Below are positions 44,429 to 53,749 of a stretch of 64,000 bases of DNA, piece after piece. Location of the stretch: the NCBI GenBank assembly GCA_013298215.1, contig JAAFKE010000002.1:1-64000 (forward strand). The letters are read 5' to 3'. Under the pieces are notes generated by a model. The model made no database searches, was not told the origin of the DNA, and worked only from the letters and a program-made list of their open reading frames with translations. The stretch's first letter is position 1, and the number at the start of each line of letters is the position of its first letter. This DNA comes from Cytophagales bacterium. GTDB taxonomy: Bacteria > Bacteroidota > Bacteroidia > Cytophagales > Spirosomataceae. A program made the translations under genes and the position numbers.

Positions 44429-46786
44429 CTAAAATTTAAGTATTCTTTTTCGGACAGCAGACTCCCCCAGCTGGAGTTCGATTACGTAACTTCCCGCTGG
44501 CAAGCGCCCCAGGTCTAACGCCTGCTGGTAGGTGTCGGTCTGTTTGGGGTGGGTCTCACTGAGCACCGCTTGGCCCACCAAATTCAAAATTTGTGTTTTC
44601 ACGGAGCCGCGTTCGGTGTTGGTCCAAGTTACCACCACCACGTCGGTGGCGGGGTTCGGGCTCACCAAAAACGCGTCCATTTCGGCACGTGGTTCGGTAG
44701 CCAAAACGGTAATATTCCGCACGTTGATCGTTACCGAGGCCGAGTCTGTGCACACATCCGCACCGCTCCCCCTCACGGTATAGGTGGTGGTTCGGGCGGG
44801 CGATGCCATAATCTGCGCACCCATGTTGGTATTCAAACCAGCCGTAGGACTCCAACTTAAAATACCTGCCCCGCGCGCCAGCAGCGTGACCGATTGCAAC
44901 GGATCGATGAACAACGCCGATGCCGACACCTGCACCGAGGGTTTCATGCCCACCTTGGCCGTGATGGCGTGCGCCACGTTGAGGCCAGTTCTGATAATGT
45001 ACCGATCCCACTCGTTGCCGCTACTGAGTTCCCAGGCCGAGGCAATCGTAGATTCGCCGTCGCGGGTGGTAATGAGCGCAATGCTGTCGCCTGTCGTGGT
45101 GTTATCGATCTGAATACCAATGTGATACGGCAATCCGAAAAGTGGCAGCGTGCGGTCGAAGGTTACGCTGGTGGCACGGCCAGCGGCCACATCGTCGATA
45201 ACCTGGCGGAGCGGAATTTCTTTGGTTTCGAGAACCGCACCTGGGCCGTTCTGAAAACCCCGGGCGTTCCAGGCGGTAATCTTGACGGTGCTCTCGGTTT
45301 CGCGGCCTTTGATGGCCTTGGCCAAACCGAACCGAACCGTGGTGCCGCTCAGGTTTGTGTATCCGAGCGGGTTGGCAAAAAACTCGGAAACCGCCCGCAC
45401 GTTTCGGCTGTTGTTTCCAGCCACGTAGCCCGTGCCAGCGGGTTGTCTAATGAGCGTAGGGGTGCCTCTAAAATTGGTTTGTTCGGCGCAAAGGCCCACG
45501 TTGAGCACCTCCACGTAGGCCGTCTTGGCCTCGGTGTCTGAGGTGCCAAGTCCGTTCGACGACACCAAAGAGACCTTAAACTTTCCCGCAGTTTTATAAA
45601 CCACCACGGGGTTCTGGTCGCCCGACGTGGCAGGGTCTCCGCCCTCGAAGGTCCACTGCCAGCGGTTGGGGAAGTTCGACGACAAATCAGTGAAAGAAAC
45701 CTGACCGCCCAGCAATACTGTGCGGTTTTCGGTCAAAAAGTCGGCGCGTGGTCTGCCAGCTATTGTAATTCCGCAAAGGTTCGATGTTTTGAGCGATACG
45801 CGACGCGGACTTAAATCCATAACGGCGCGCATCCGGGCTTTTTGGCCGTTCGTGAAAATATTAAAACAGGCATCATTCGAGTAGTCCATGTAGTTCTCTA
45901 CCATGTTGGTGGTGCTACAACTTACGCGCCCCTTCATGCAGCCCGTGCTTTCGGAGGCCTGCGTGGGAGTGTCGTCCACAAAGTCATTGCCGCAGTTGGC
46001 ATCGCCCCAAATATGCCTCAAACCCAACCAGTGCCCAAGTTCGTGGGTGGTGGTGCGCCCCAGGTTGTAGGTATTTTGGAGCGGAAAAGCCCCCTTGTCG
46101 ATGCTCCCGAAACTCTTGTAGGTCACGACCACGCCGTCGGTGCTTCCCGAGCCACCGTCGATACCTGGCAGGCTGGACCCACTCGGAAACTGCGCGTAGC
46201 CGAGCAGCTCGCCGCCACCCGACTGGCCAGGGGCAAAGTCCAGCACCCAAATGTTGCAGTATTTGTTGGGATCCCAGATTGTACTGGGCTTCAGCGACCC
46301 CTCAATGTCGGAGCGCGTCCAATTATTGCGGTTGCCGTTTACTCTGTCTATTCCCGTCTCGGCCATGCGCTGGCCTTGGGGGTTGGTAGCGGCCAGACAA
46401 AACTCAATTTCGATATCCGCCCCGCGTGGGTCGTCATTAAAACCCCGCGAACCGCGTTTGCGCCTAAAATCCTCGTTTATGACCTCCAACTGAGATTTGA
46501 CCTGGGCCTCACTTAGGTTTCGGCCCTGCCCCACGCCCTCGCCGTTGTGCACCACGTGCACCACCACCGGAATCACCAGTACTTCGGCGGTGTTGCGTTG
46601 GTTGGTCATGCTGGCTTTTAGCTCGATCATTTTTTTTTGCAACCGCTGCTCAAAATCGTTGAGCGTACCCATTTGGGGGTACTTTTGGCGCAAGGCACTG
46701 TCCATTTCCATGGTGGCGCACTGCTTTTGGGTGCGTGCTGCGTTGAATGCAAACAGTAAAATTACAAAGAGTATCGTTTTCCTCAT
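44429..46786 (-). CDS. Secreted M43 (pappalysin-like) metalloprotease with PKD and T9SS sorting domain
   Basis: 785 aa. Signal peptide (KTILFVILLFAFNAARTQ), propeptide-like region, then the catalytic domain: TTHELGHWLGLRHIWGD gives the metzincin zinc motif HExxHxxGxxH, and later a Met-turn-like VENYMDYSND. A PKD-like domain follows (QVSFTDLSSNFPNRWQWTFE, TAGKFKVSLVSSNG), then a second beta-rich region. The C-terminus is a type IX secretion sorting domain (LVSPNPATDVVVVTW ... LPAGSYVIELQ ... KRILKF). It acts outside the cell or on its surface. It precedes the exported EEP protein and follows the SusCD lipoprotein genes. Confidence 0.93.
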   Translation of the reverse strand: MRKTILFVILLFAFNAARTQKQCATMEMDSALRQKYPQMGTLNDFEQRLQKKMIELKASMTNQRNTAEVLVIPVVVHVVHNGEGVGQGRNLSEAQVKSQLEVINEDFRRKRGSRGFNDDPRGADIEIEFCLAATNPQGQRMAETGIDRVNGNRNNWTRSDIEGSLKPSTIWDPNKYCNIWVLDFAPGQSGGGELLGYAQFPSGSSLPGIDGGSGSTDGVVVTYKSFGSIDKGAFPLQNTYNLGRTTTHELGHWLGLRHIWGDANCGNDFVDDTPTQASESTGCMKGRVSCSTTNMVENYMDYSNDACFNIFTNGQKARMRAVMDLSPRRVSLKTSNLCGITIAGRPRADFLTENRTVLLGGQVSFTDLSSNFPNRWQWTFEGGDPATSGDQNPVVVYKTAGKFKVSLVSSNGLGTSDTEAKTAYVEVLNVGLCAEQTNFRGTPTLIRQPAGTGYVAGNNSRNVRAVSEFFANPLGYTNLSGTTVRFGLAKAIKGRETESTVKITAWNARGFQNGPGAVLETKEIPLRQVIDDVAAGRATSVTFDRTLPLFGLPYHIGIQIDNTTTGDSIALITTRDGESTIASAWELSSGNEWDRYIIRTGLNVAHAITAKVGMKPSVQVSASALFIDPLQSVTLLARGAGILSWSPTAGLNTNMGAQIMASPARTTTYTVRGSGADVCTDSASVTINVRNITVLATEPRAEMDAFLVSPNPATDVVVVTWTNTERGSVKTQILNLVGQAVLSETHPKQTDTYQQALDLGRLPAGSYVIELQLGESAVRKRILKF

Positions 46787-46852
46787 GGCGCGTGGGCTTC
46801 AAGAGTGGTTTTGGGTTGTGAATGAATGTATTTCCACGGGTGTGTTCACCGC

Positions 46853-47353
46853 CTACTCGCGCGACGTGAACGTGATTCGGTAGCTGGCATCGATGTCTCC
46901 GAAGTAATACTCTACCACCAACGTGTTGTTGGTCAATGATTTAACGGTGTAGGGCAGCGACTGGCCCGTTAGCACAGGGAACACAAACTGCAATTGGGCA
47001 CTGCTGCTAACATACGACCAGCTGTCGGTAAAATAAATATCTGGGTCAGCCGGACTGCATTTGCTGCGGCCTTCGGAGAGCTCGAGTTTTTTCTGGTCGT
47101 CGGCATAGAAAGTATATAGATCGTCGGCAAAACAGGCATCTATTACCTGGCTGGCAGGAAAAGACGTGGACGCTTGGCCTTTATCTACCACGATAATGGA
47201 CGTGAAAAGCCACGATTTTTTGGTCTCACCCGTCAGAAACTTCGTCAAAGTGAGTGGTTTTGGGTCTTTTACTTGGGTACAACTATTCAAAAACAGCAGG
47301 CCGCCCACGCAAAGCGAGAGCAGGATTTGGGGGTATATTTTGGTGTTTTTCAT
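46853..47353 (-). CDS. Hypothetical lipoprotein
   Basis: 166 aa. Signal peptide ending LLFLNSCTQVKDPKPLT, with lipobox Cys25. The mature protein is beta-rich (SWLFTSIIVVDKGQAS, YTFYADDQKKLELSEGR, YSYVSS-type strands) and looks like a lipocalin-like Bacteroidota lipoprotein. Unknown function; located between the Calx-beta lipoprotein and the M43 protease and preceded by its own promoter candidate. Confidence 0.75.
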   Translation of the reverse strand: MKNTKIYPQILLSLCVGGLLFLNSCTQVKDPKPLTLTKFLTGETKKSWLFTSIIVVDKGQASTSFPASQVIDACFADDLYTFYADDQKKLELSEGRSKCSPADPDIYFTDSWSYVSSSAQLQFVFPVLTGQSLPYTVKSLTNNTLVVEYYFGDIDASYRITFTSRE

Positions 47354-47367
47354 CCTAAATGTAGTGA

Positions 47368-47375
47368 CAAAATTA
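47368..47375 (-). promoter_or_regulatory. Candidate -7 box upstream of the lipoprotein gene
   Basis: Minus strand TAATTTTG, an exact TAnnTTTG, 14 bp before the ATG at 47353. If used it makes the lipoprotein, and perhaps the M43/EEP genes, partly independent of susCD. The start would be close to the ATG, so it is uncertain. Confidence 0.35.
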
Positions 47376-47401
47376 GTTAAAAATTAGCGTGCCAACGGCC
47401 A

Positions 47402-48250
47402 TCAGAGTGGTTGGGGTGCGTACAAGATCGGCACAATCACGAAGGTATCGCGGCGGGCGGCGGTCTGGGTTTTTATGCGCAAATTCAACGTAATACGTTT
47501 GTTGAGGGGATTGTAAACGCCCGTTCCCGAAATGGTATCGTAGCCAGCGTTGAGCTCAGGAATCACCTGGCGCGGAATGGTCAGGGAGTTGTTGCCGTTA
47601 TCAACAAACGTGATTTTGGGTTCTTCGGCATCAAAGCTAAAAAGCGGGAGCGCAATGTTCCAGTTGGCCACCGTGTAGCGGCGGCAGTCGGTGCTATTTA
47701 TCTCAATATCGGCCACGCCCACGTTTTGGAGCTGCCCCGTTTGGCTGCGCACCGTTCTGATGCCAGTGTAAGTGCCGTCAAAAATACAGGCATCATTAAT
47801 GGTAAAGGTGAGCCGCTTGCCAATTCGGCCATCCTGCCCAAAACCAACCTGCAACCGGTCTTTGGGGTTCACATCGGTGAGGGTAAAAACCACGTTGCTG
47901 TTGTCGAGAATATTATTGGCATTGTTGATGAGTTTTAGTTCGATCTCGCCAAAACTCTTGCGCGCCGGAATCGTCACCGTTCCTTTTATACCCTGAATGG
48001 TGTAGTCGCGGCCCTCGCGGGCAGTACCGCCCACGGTGTAGTTTATCGTTACGGCCTGGTCGAGTTGCGGCCCCGTGTTGTGGACTTTAATCTTGACTAC
48101 CTGGTAGTAACTTTCTTTAAAACTAAGCGTAGTGTCGGTAAAACGCACCGAAAATGGCCCCTGAAAAATCTGGAGTTCTTCTTTGCAGGCCAGCGAGATC
48201 GCCGCCAGCACAAAAAACGATGCGATGCTATGTTTGATGTTTAGTTTCAT
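47402..48250 (-). CDS. Calx-beta-like surface lipoprotein of the SusCD locus
   Basis: 282 aa from ATG 48250 (MKLNIKHSIASFFVLAAISL). Lipobox LACKEELQ at about residue 22. Then a beta-sandwich resembling Calx-beta: VTINYTVGGTAREGRDYTIQ, GTVTIPARKSFGEIELKL and NVVFTLTDVNP, followed by a second domain with no clear family. It is immediately downstream of susD; third genes at such loci often encode surface ligand-binding lipoproteins. Confidence 0.78.
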   Translation of the reverse strand: MKLNIKHSIASFFVLAAISLACKEELQIFQGPFSVRFTDTTLSFKESYYQVVKIKVHNTGPQLDQAVTINYTVGGTAREGRDYTIQGIKGTVTIPARKSFGEIELKLINNANNILDNSNVVFTLTDVNPKDRLQVGFGQDGRIGKRLTFTINDACIFDGTYTGIRTVRSQTGQLQNVGVADIEINSTDCRRYTVANWNIALPLFSFDAEEPKITFVDNGNNSLTIPRQVIPELNAGYDTISGTGVYNPLNKRITLNLRIKTQTAARRDTFVIVPILYAPQPL

Positions 48251-48285
48251 TCTTTTATTGGTATTGAACAATTAAAAAGCGTGAA

Positions 48286-49665
48286 TTAATAACCAGGATT
48301 TTGGGCATTGGCCAGCGAAGCATTGCGCTGAATTTCGCTCTGCGGAATGGGCCAAAGCTCGAATTTAACGTTCCAATTGGGCGAGAACGCCCCCAGAACT
48401 ACCTGCGCCCGCCCCGTCCGAACGAGGTCATACCAGCGGTGTCCTTCGTAAGAGAGCTCGTATTGGCGTTCTTTTTCGATCAAATCAATGACCGCCGACT
48501 GGCTGCCGCCCGTAATAACGGGGGCTTTGGCGCGGTTTCTGAGCACGTTCAAGTCGGTAATGGCGCTGTTGGCTCCCGAAACGCGGTTTTGCTGCACCCG
48601 CGCCTCGGCCCGAATGAGGTACATTTCGGCCAATCTAAAAATAACGATGTTGTTGTTGTCGGCATCTCGGGTTCCGTATTTTTGCACGCCCCAGCCGTTG
48701 TCGTTTCCTCTTTGCTTGGTGCCATCAAAGGCAATTGTCGTGCGCCGGTCGCCAGCCTCCAACGTGGCGCGGAGCGCGTTAATGGCGTTGTTCGACGGAA
48801 TCAGCTCGCGGCGGCCAATGAAAAGATCGTTGAGCGTTCCAGGGTCGTCGTTCAGGGTGTAGCCCAGCTCAAAAATAGCCTCGGTCGGAAAATCTTTCGT
48901 CACCACGTCGCTAAAAAGTCCGAGCGTGTAGTTGTTTGTGCTGATAACGGCCGTGGCCAACTGCTCGGCTTGGGTGTAGTTTTTTTGGTACAGATAAAAC
49001 CGCGCCAACGCGGCATTCACGGTGTTTTTGTTGATAAAGCCCGCGTTTATGTTGCGCGAAAAAGCTGGCGCATCGGCCAGTGCGGCCTGGAAATCTTCTA
49101 AAACCGACGCTAAAATATCTTGCTTGCTGGCCTTCGAGATGGTGGTGTTGGTAAGCTGGTCGGTGGTGGTTACTTTGGGAATACCACCGAAGGTATTTGC
49201 CCCCACAAAGTTGGCCATGCCCCGCAAAAAGCGCGCCTCTGCCAAAACGGTCTTTCGCTCGGTGTCGCGCACGCCCGGCACAGTTGGGAGTCTTTCCAAC
49301 ACAAAGTTGGCCAGATAAACGGCCCTAAAAACTGCGCTCCACAGTGCAGACACCTGCCCGTTGGCGGTCGTAATTTGTTTGTTGGTCAGCTCGCGGTACT
49401 CGGTAAAAGTACCAATATGAATCAGGTTATCGGCGGTGGCATCGCCCGCAATGATGAGCGTGGTGCCAATGCCCCTAAAAGCACTGTACATTCCTACGCG
49501 GGCGGGTTGCACGTCGGCGGCATCGTTGAGCGACACCAGGTCGGTTTGCAGGTCTATTGGGCGCGGCTCGAGGAGTTGTTTGCATGACCCCAACCAGACC
49601 ACCGCCACCAAAATAAATAGCTTGGTGCCGTGTTTGAGGACTGTATTTGAACTATTTTTTTTCAT
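48286..49665 (-). CDS. SusD/RagB-family outer-membrane lipoprotein
   Basis: 459 aa. Lipoprotein signal KKNSSNTVLKHGTKLFILV ... WLGSCKQLLEPRP. SusD hallmarks are the helical TPR-like frame (SALWSAVFRAVYLANFVLE, AEARFLRGMANFVGANTFG, TVNAALARFYLYQKNYTQAE), and the C-terminal EKERQYELSYEGHRWYDLVR and NAQNPGY. SusD-type proteins lid the SusC porin and capture the ligand. It is 50 bp downstream of the SusC gene. Confidence 0.95.
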   Translation of the reverse strand: MKKNSSNTVLKHGTKLFILVAVVWLGSCKQLLEPRPIDLQTDLVSLNDAADVQPARVGMYSAFRGIGTTLIIAGDATADNLIHIGTFTEYRELTNKQITTANGQVSALWSAVFRAVYLANFVLERLPTVPGVRDTERKTVLAEARFLRGMANFVGANTFGGIPKVTTTDQLTNTTISKASKQDILASVLEDFQAALADAPAFSRNINAGFINKNTVNAALARFYLYQKNYTQAEQLATAVISTNNYTLGLFSDVVTKDFPTEAIFELGYTLNDDPGTLNDLFIGRRELIPSNNAINALRATLEAGDRRTTIAFDGTKQRGNDNGWGVQKYGTRDADNNNIVIFRLAEMYLIRAEARVQQNRVSGANSAITDLNVLRNRAKAPVITGGSQSAVIDLIEKERQYELSYEGHRWYDLVRTGRAQVVLGAFSPNWNVKFELWPIPQSEIQRNASLANAQNPGY

Positions 49666-49715
49666 CTATTTAAAAGGTCAGTTGATTAAAAAATTATTTG
49701 GCAGCCACTGGACAA

Positions 49716-52700
49716 TTAGAACGAAACCGTTAGGCCACCCATCAGGGTTTTGACTTGGGGCAGCGTAAAGAAATCAACACCCTGCGCAATGGTCGTGTCG
49801 TCGAAACGCCCGCGCACCTCGTTGAAGGTACTAATCTCAGGGTCGCCGCCCGTGTAGCGGGTCAGCGTCCAGAGGTTTGTTCCCGACACAAACACCCGGA
49901 CAGAGTTCATCTTAATTTTGGCGGCCCATTTTTTAGGAATATTATAGCCAATCGTCACGTTTTTGAGGCGCAGATAAGACCCGTCTTCGATGTAGCGGCT
50001 GCTATGAAAGGAGCTTTTGTTGTTCTGGTATTCGTAGCGCGGCACGTCGGTGATGTCGCCTGGTTTTTGCCAACGCCGCAACGCCGCCCGAACTTGGTTA
50101 GAGCGCAGGTCGGTGCCAGGGTTTAGCAAAAACTCGTTGGCAAAGTTCAGCACCTTGTTGCCATACGAAAACTGAAAGAAACCACTCACGTCGAAACCCT
50201 TCCAAGCTATGCGGTTGGTAATACCGCCAATGAGTTTGGGTTGGGCATTGCCAATGGGCTGCGCGTCGCTGGCAGAAATAATCCCATCTTTGTTAAAATC
50301 GTCGTAAATGGCATCGCCAGTGGCGGCATCTACCCCCAAAAACTTGAAGCCCCAGAAAGTACCCAGTGGTTCGCCCTGCTGTACAACGTTGGTAGAACCC
50401 ACACCGTCGGACTGAAACCCGCGTTGGATGGGTTGCTCGGAGGCTAATTGCGTGATCTTATTCACGTTCTGAGAAATATTGATGTCGGTACTCCAACGCA
50501 CGGCGCGGTCAATATTCACCGTGGAGAGCGTAAACTCCAGTCCTTTGTTGGTAATGGCTCCGATGTTGCCTTGTACTGTTCCAAAACCCGTCGTAAACGG
50601 CACGGGTTGGGCAAACAGCAGGTTGTCGGTCAGGTTGCTGTACGCGTCGAAGACAATGCTCACGCGGCCGTTCCAAAAGGAAGCATCCAAGCCCACGTTC
50701 ATTTCGCGGGTGCGCTCCCACTGCAAGCCTGGGCTACCCACGCGGTTGGGGCCCAAACCCGACAGACCGTTGTAGGTAGCACTCGACCAGACGTTCAAAA
50801 ATTGAAAGTTGCCAATCCGCTCGTTGCCCGTGTAGCCCACGCTGGCGCGGAGTTTTATGTCTTGCACAAATGTAAAACGCTTCATGAAGTTTTCTTCTGA
50901 AATGCGCCAGGCAGCCGACAGCGACGGAAAGAAACCGTACTTGCGGTTTGGGCCAAAGCGCGACGAACCATCAGCCCGGGCGGTAAGGGCTACCAAGTAT
51001 TTTTCGGCGTAGTCGTATTTTATTTCACCAAAAGCCGACAGCAATCCGTTTTGCTCAAGGTTAGACCTACCGTCGTCGGTCACGCCCGCAGAACCAATGT
51101 AGGTAAAATCGGCACTCGGAAACAAACGGCCATTCACAAACGACGATCGGATGTTGGTCTGCAATGCCTCCACACCGAGGAGTTCAGAAAAATGGTGTTT
51201 GTCGCCGATCTGGTGGTTGTAGGTCAGCGTGCTGCTGCTCAACCACGTAGATACACTGGTGGTGCTGTACTCGCCGTAGCCCGAGCCACCCAACCCAGGA
51301 ATACTCCCCAGAAAAGTACCCACGGGGTTGTATATATCTTCTTGCGCGGCGTTGTAATCAATACTTCCTTTTGTGCGAAACTTCAAGTTTTTGGCCACCT
51401 CGTACTCCACAAATATGCCACCGAGCATTTTGAGCCCCAGCACCAGCTGGCGGTTTAGGAGTGCCTCGCCAACGGGGTTTCCGTTCGGAAAACCCGGGTA
51501 GTTATCATCGTTGAAGCCGTACAACTTTCCCTGTTCGTTGGCGGGCGTGTTGTAGGGCAAACTTCGGAGGGCGGGGCCGTAGACCCCCGCCACGGTGTTG
51601 TCGCTCACCACGCGGTTGTTGCGCGTGCCGCCGAGGGTGATATTCGTACCAAATTTGAGCTTGTTGTTGGCTTTGTGTTCGAGGTTGAGCGTACCGCCGT
51701 AGCGGGTAAAACGGTTGTTGAGCTGCACGCCCTCCTCGTCGCGCATGTTGCCGCTCATATAGAAGGTGGTGCGGTCGCTGCCGCCCGTTGCCGAAACCTG
51801 GTACTGCTGGTACACCCCCTGGCGGAGCACCTCATCCAACCAACGGGTGTTGGTGGCATCGGTTACGCCTTTAATAAGACCCAGTTGGTCAGGACCACCA
51901 ATGGTTTTTTTTAGGTCAGGATTGGCCGTAATGGCATTTTTGACGGCCTCAATCTGCAAATCGAGCAGCTCGGAGGCGTTTAGCAGGTCAATTTTCTTGA
52001 CAACCTGCGTCACCCCGCGCTGTACGTCGGCGGTTATCACGGTTCGGTTGTTGCCTTTGCCCCTTTTGGTCGAGATCACTACTACGCCGTTGGCCGCCCG
52101 CGAGCCGTAAATAGCCTTGGCGGAGGCATCCTTCAAAACCTGAATCGACTCAATGTCGTTGGGGTTGATGAACGACAGGGCGTTGTCGGTTTGGCCACCG
52201 TAGCCATTGGTGAGCGCACCGTCGAAAACGGGGATGCCATCCACCACGTAAAGCGGTCGGTTAGAGGCCGATATAGACGTATTGCCCCGAATGTTTACTT
52301 TTATACCGCCCCCGGGGGTTCCCGAAGACTGCGTAACCTGCACGCCCGCCGCCTGGCCTTGCAGGGCTTGGTCGATGCCCACCACGGGCATTTCTTTGAA
52401 TTTGGAGTTGTTCACCACCGCCACCGAGCCGATGATGTCTTTCTTTTGGGTCGAATTATACCCCGTGATAACCACCTGCGTGAGTTCGGTGGCACTTTCT
52501 GACATTTGGAGATTGACCACCGATCGGTTGCCCACGCTCAGTTCTTGGGGCTCGAGGCCGATGAAGGAGAACTGCAAAACGGTGCGGCCTTCGCCCGTTT
52601 TGATCTGATACCTGCCGTCGGAGTCGGTTTGGGTGCCGTTGGTTGTGCCTTTAATAACCACGCTCACGCCCGGAACAGCCGCCCCCGACTGGGCATCGGT

Positions 52701-52796
52701 TACGCGGCCCGAAACGGTTTTTTGCTGGCCGAATGCCCGCCCGCCGCAACTTGCCAAAACCAACACAAAAATGAATCGTAAAAAAGAATATTTCAT
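49716..52796 (-). CDS. SusC/RagA-family TonB-dependent outer-membrane transporter
   Basis: 1026 aa. Signal peptide KYSFLRFIFVLVLASCGGRA. The N-terminal carboxypeptidase-like domain (VSGRVTDAQSGAAVPGVSVV, IKGTTNGTQTDSDGRYQI) is followed by the plug with the motif GYNSTQKKDIIGSVAVVNNS, the SusC-specific NPNDIESIQVLKDASAKAIY and GSRAANGVVVISTKRG, and a C-terminal 22-stranded barrel ending in VKTLMGGLTVSF. It imports the locus ligand with energy from TonB. First gene of the SusCD operon. Confidence 0.96.
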   Translation of the reverse strand: MKYSFLRFIFVLVLASCGGRAFGQQKTVSGRVTDAQSGAAVPGVSVVIKGTTNGTQTDSDGRYQIKTGEGRTVLQFSFIGLEPQELSVGNRSVVNLQMSESATELTQVVITGYNSTQKKDIIGSVAVVNNSKFKEMPVVGIDQALQGQAAGVQVTQSSGTPGGGIKVNIRGNTSISASNRPLYVVDGIPVFDGALTNGYGGQTDNALSFINPNDIESIQVLKDASAKAIYGSRAANGVVVISTKRGKGNNRTVITADVQRGVTQVVKKIDLLNASELLDLQIEAVKNAITANPDLKKTIGGPDQLGLIKGVTDATNTRWLDEVLRQGVYQQYQVSATGGSDRTTFYMSGNMRDEEGVQLNNRFTRYGGTLNLEHKANNKLKFGTNITLGGTRNNRVVSDNTVAGVYGPALRSLPYNTPANEQGKLYGFNDDNYPGFPNGNPVGEALLNRQLVLGLKMLGGIFVEYEVAKNLKFRTKGSIDYNAAQEDIYNPVGTFLGSIPGLGGSGYGEYSTTSVSTWLSSSTLTYNHQIGDKHHFSELLGVEALQTNIRSSFVNGRLFPSADFTYIGSAGVTDDGRSNLEQNGLLSAFGEIKYDYAEKYLVALTARADGSSRFGPNRKYGFFPSLSAAWRISEENFMKRFTFVQDIKLRASVGYTGNERIGNFQFLNVWSSATYNGLSGLGPNRVGSPGLQWERTREMNVGLDASFWNGRVSIVFDAYSNLTDNLLFAQPVPFTTGFGTVQGNIGAITNKGLEFTLSTVNIDRAVRWSTDINISQNVNKITQLASEQPIQRGFQSDGVGSTNVVQQGEPLGTFWGFKFLGVDAATGDAIYDDFNKDGIISASDAQPIGNAQPKLIGGITNRIAWKGFDVSGFFQFSYGNKVLNFANEFLLNPGTDLRSNQVRAALRRWQKPGDITDVPRYEYQNNKSSFHSSRYIEDGSYLRLKNVTIGYNIPKKWAAKIKMNSVRVFVSGTNLWTLTRYTGGDPEISTFNEVRGRFDDTTIAQGVDFFTLPQVKTLMGGLTVSF

Positions 52797-52960
52797 AGGA
52801 GGGTATTTACGAGAAAAAGAAAACTATCCGTTAGGATTGAAAATTAGCACAAAGTTTTGGTTCTCCCAAAATTAATGTCTGTTAATATGGTAATAGAACA
52901 AAAACCAACGCCATTGTGTTGCCAAGGCCACAAAAAATGCGCTATTGAAATATACGAAAA

Positions 52961-53749
52961 TTACCGCCGTTTGGTTGGTTCGATCCGCCTGGCGGCTTGG
53001 TGCAACACCGCCCGCACCACAATCCAAAGGTGGTTGAGCAGGTTGCGAAAAATCCCAAAATGGGTTTTGAGCACCAAATAGCGGTCGGCCAACGACCGCC
53101 AACGCCGCTTCGCCGACAGGCCGCCCGTTAGGTATTTGCACAAAATAAAATCTAAAAACACCGTTTTTTGGGCGCGTTTCAAGCAAACAATCTCCCAGTC
53201 GAGGTCGGCACTCAAATTGGTGGTATCATAAAGCGGACAAATACTTTTTTTTGCCACAAACGCCTGGTGGCAGATTTTCATCCCGTGGGCAAAATCGCGC
53301 CAAACAATATTTTTGGGCAATTTGTGGGGCATCAATTCGCTGCGCAGCCCGAGCGGCAAGCCAGCGTTGTTTACGATCAGGGCATCGCTGTAGAGTACGT
53401 CTGGGCGGTTTTCTTTGATCGAACCGAGCAACCGCGCCAACGTTTTGGGGCCGTGAATTTCGTCGCCAGCGTTCAAAAACCACAGGTACGCCCCCGTGGC
53501 ACGGGTCAAGCCTTTGTTCATGGCATCGTAGAGACCCGCGTCTTTTTCGGAAATGGTGTGGTCGATAATACCCGCGTATTTTTGAGCAATTGTGAGCGTA
53601 CCGTCCGTCGATGCCCCGTCGATGACCAAATATTCTACCTCATTTTTCGAGGCTGGGTCGTCGGCCAAGCATTCCTGGAAACTCCGCAGGGTTCGCTCCA
53701 AAAACGCCTCGGCGTTGTAGGTCACGGTCACAATACTCAGCGTAGCCAT
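52961..53749 (-). CDS. Family 2 glycosyltransferase
   Basis: 262 aa from ATG 53749 (MATLSIVTVTYNAEAFLERT), the start being placed inside the end of the aminotransferase gene. GT-A fold: LVIDGASTDGTLTIAQKY, ISEKDAGLYDAMNKGLTRAT and an aspartate-rich LWFLNAGDEIHGP site. This WcaA/WbbD-like type acts in exopolysaccharide synthesis; acceptor unknown. It overlaps the upstream PLP-enzyme gene by 13 bp. Confidence 0.88.
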   Translation of the reverse strand: MATLSIVTVTYNAEAFLERTLRSFQECLADDPASKNEVEYLVIDGASTDGTLTIAQKYAGIIDHTISEKDAGLYDAMNKGLTRATGAYLWFLNAGDEIHGPKTLARLLGSIKENRPDVLYSDALIVNNAGLPLGLRSELMPHKLPKNIVWRDFAHGMKICHQAFVAKKSICPLYDTTNLSADLDWEIVCLKRAQKTVFLDFILCKYLTGGLSAKRRWRSLADRYLVLKTHFGIFRNLLNHLWIVVRAVLHQAARRIEPTKRR

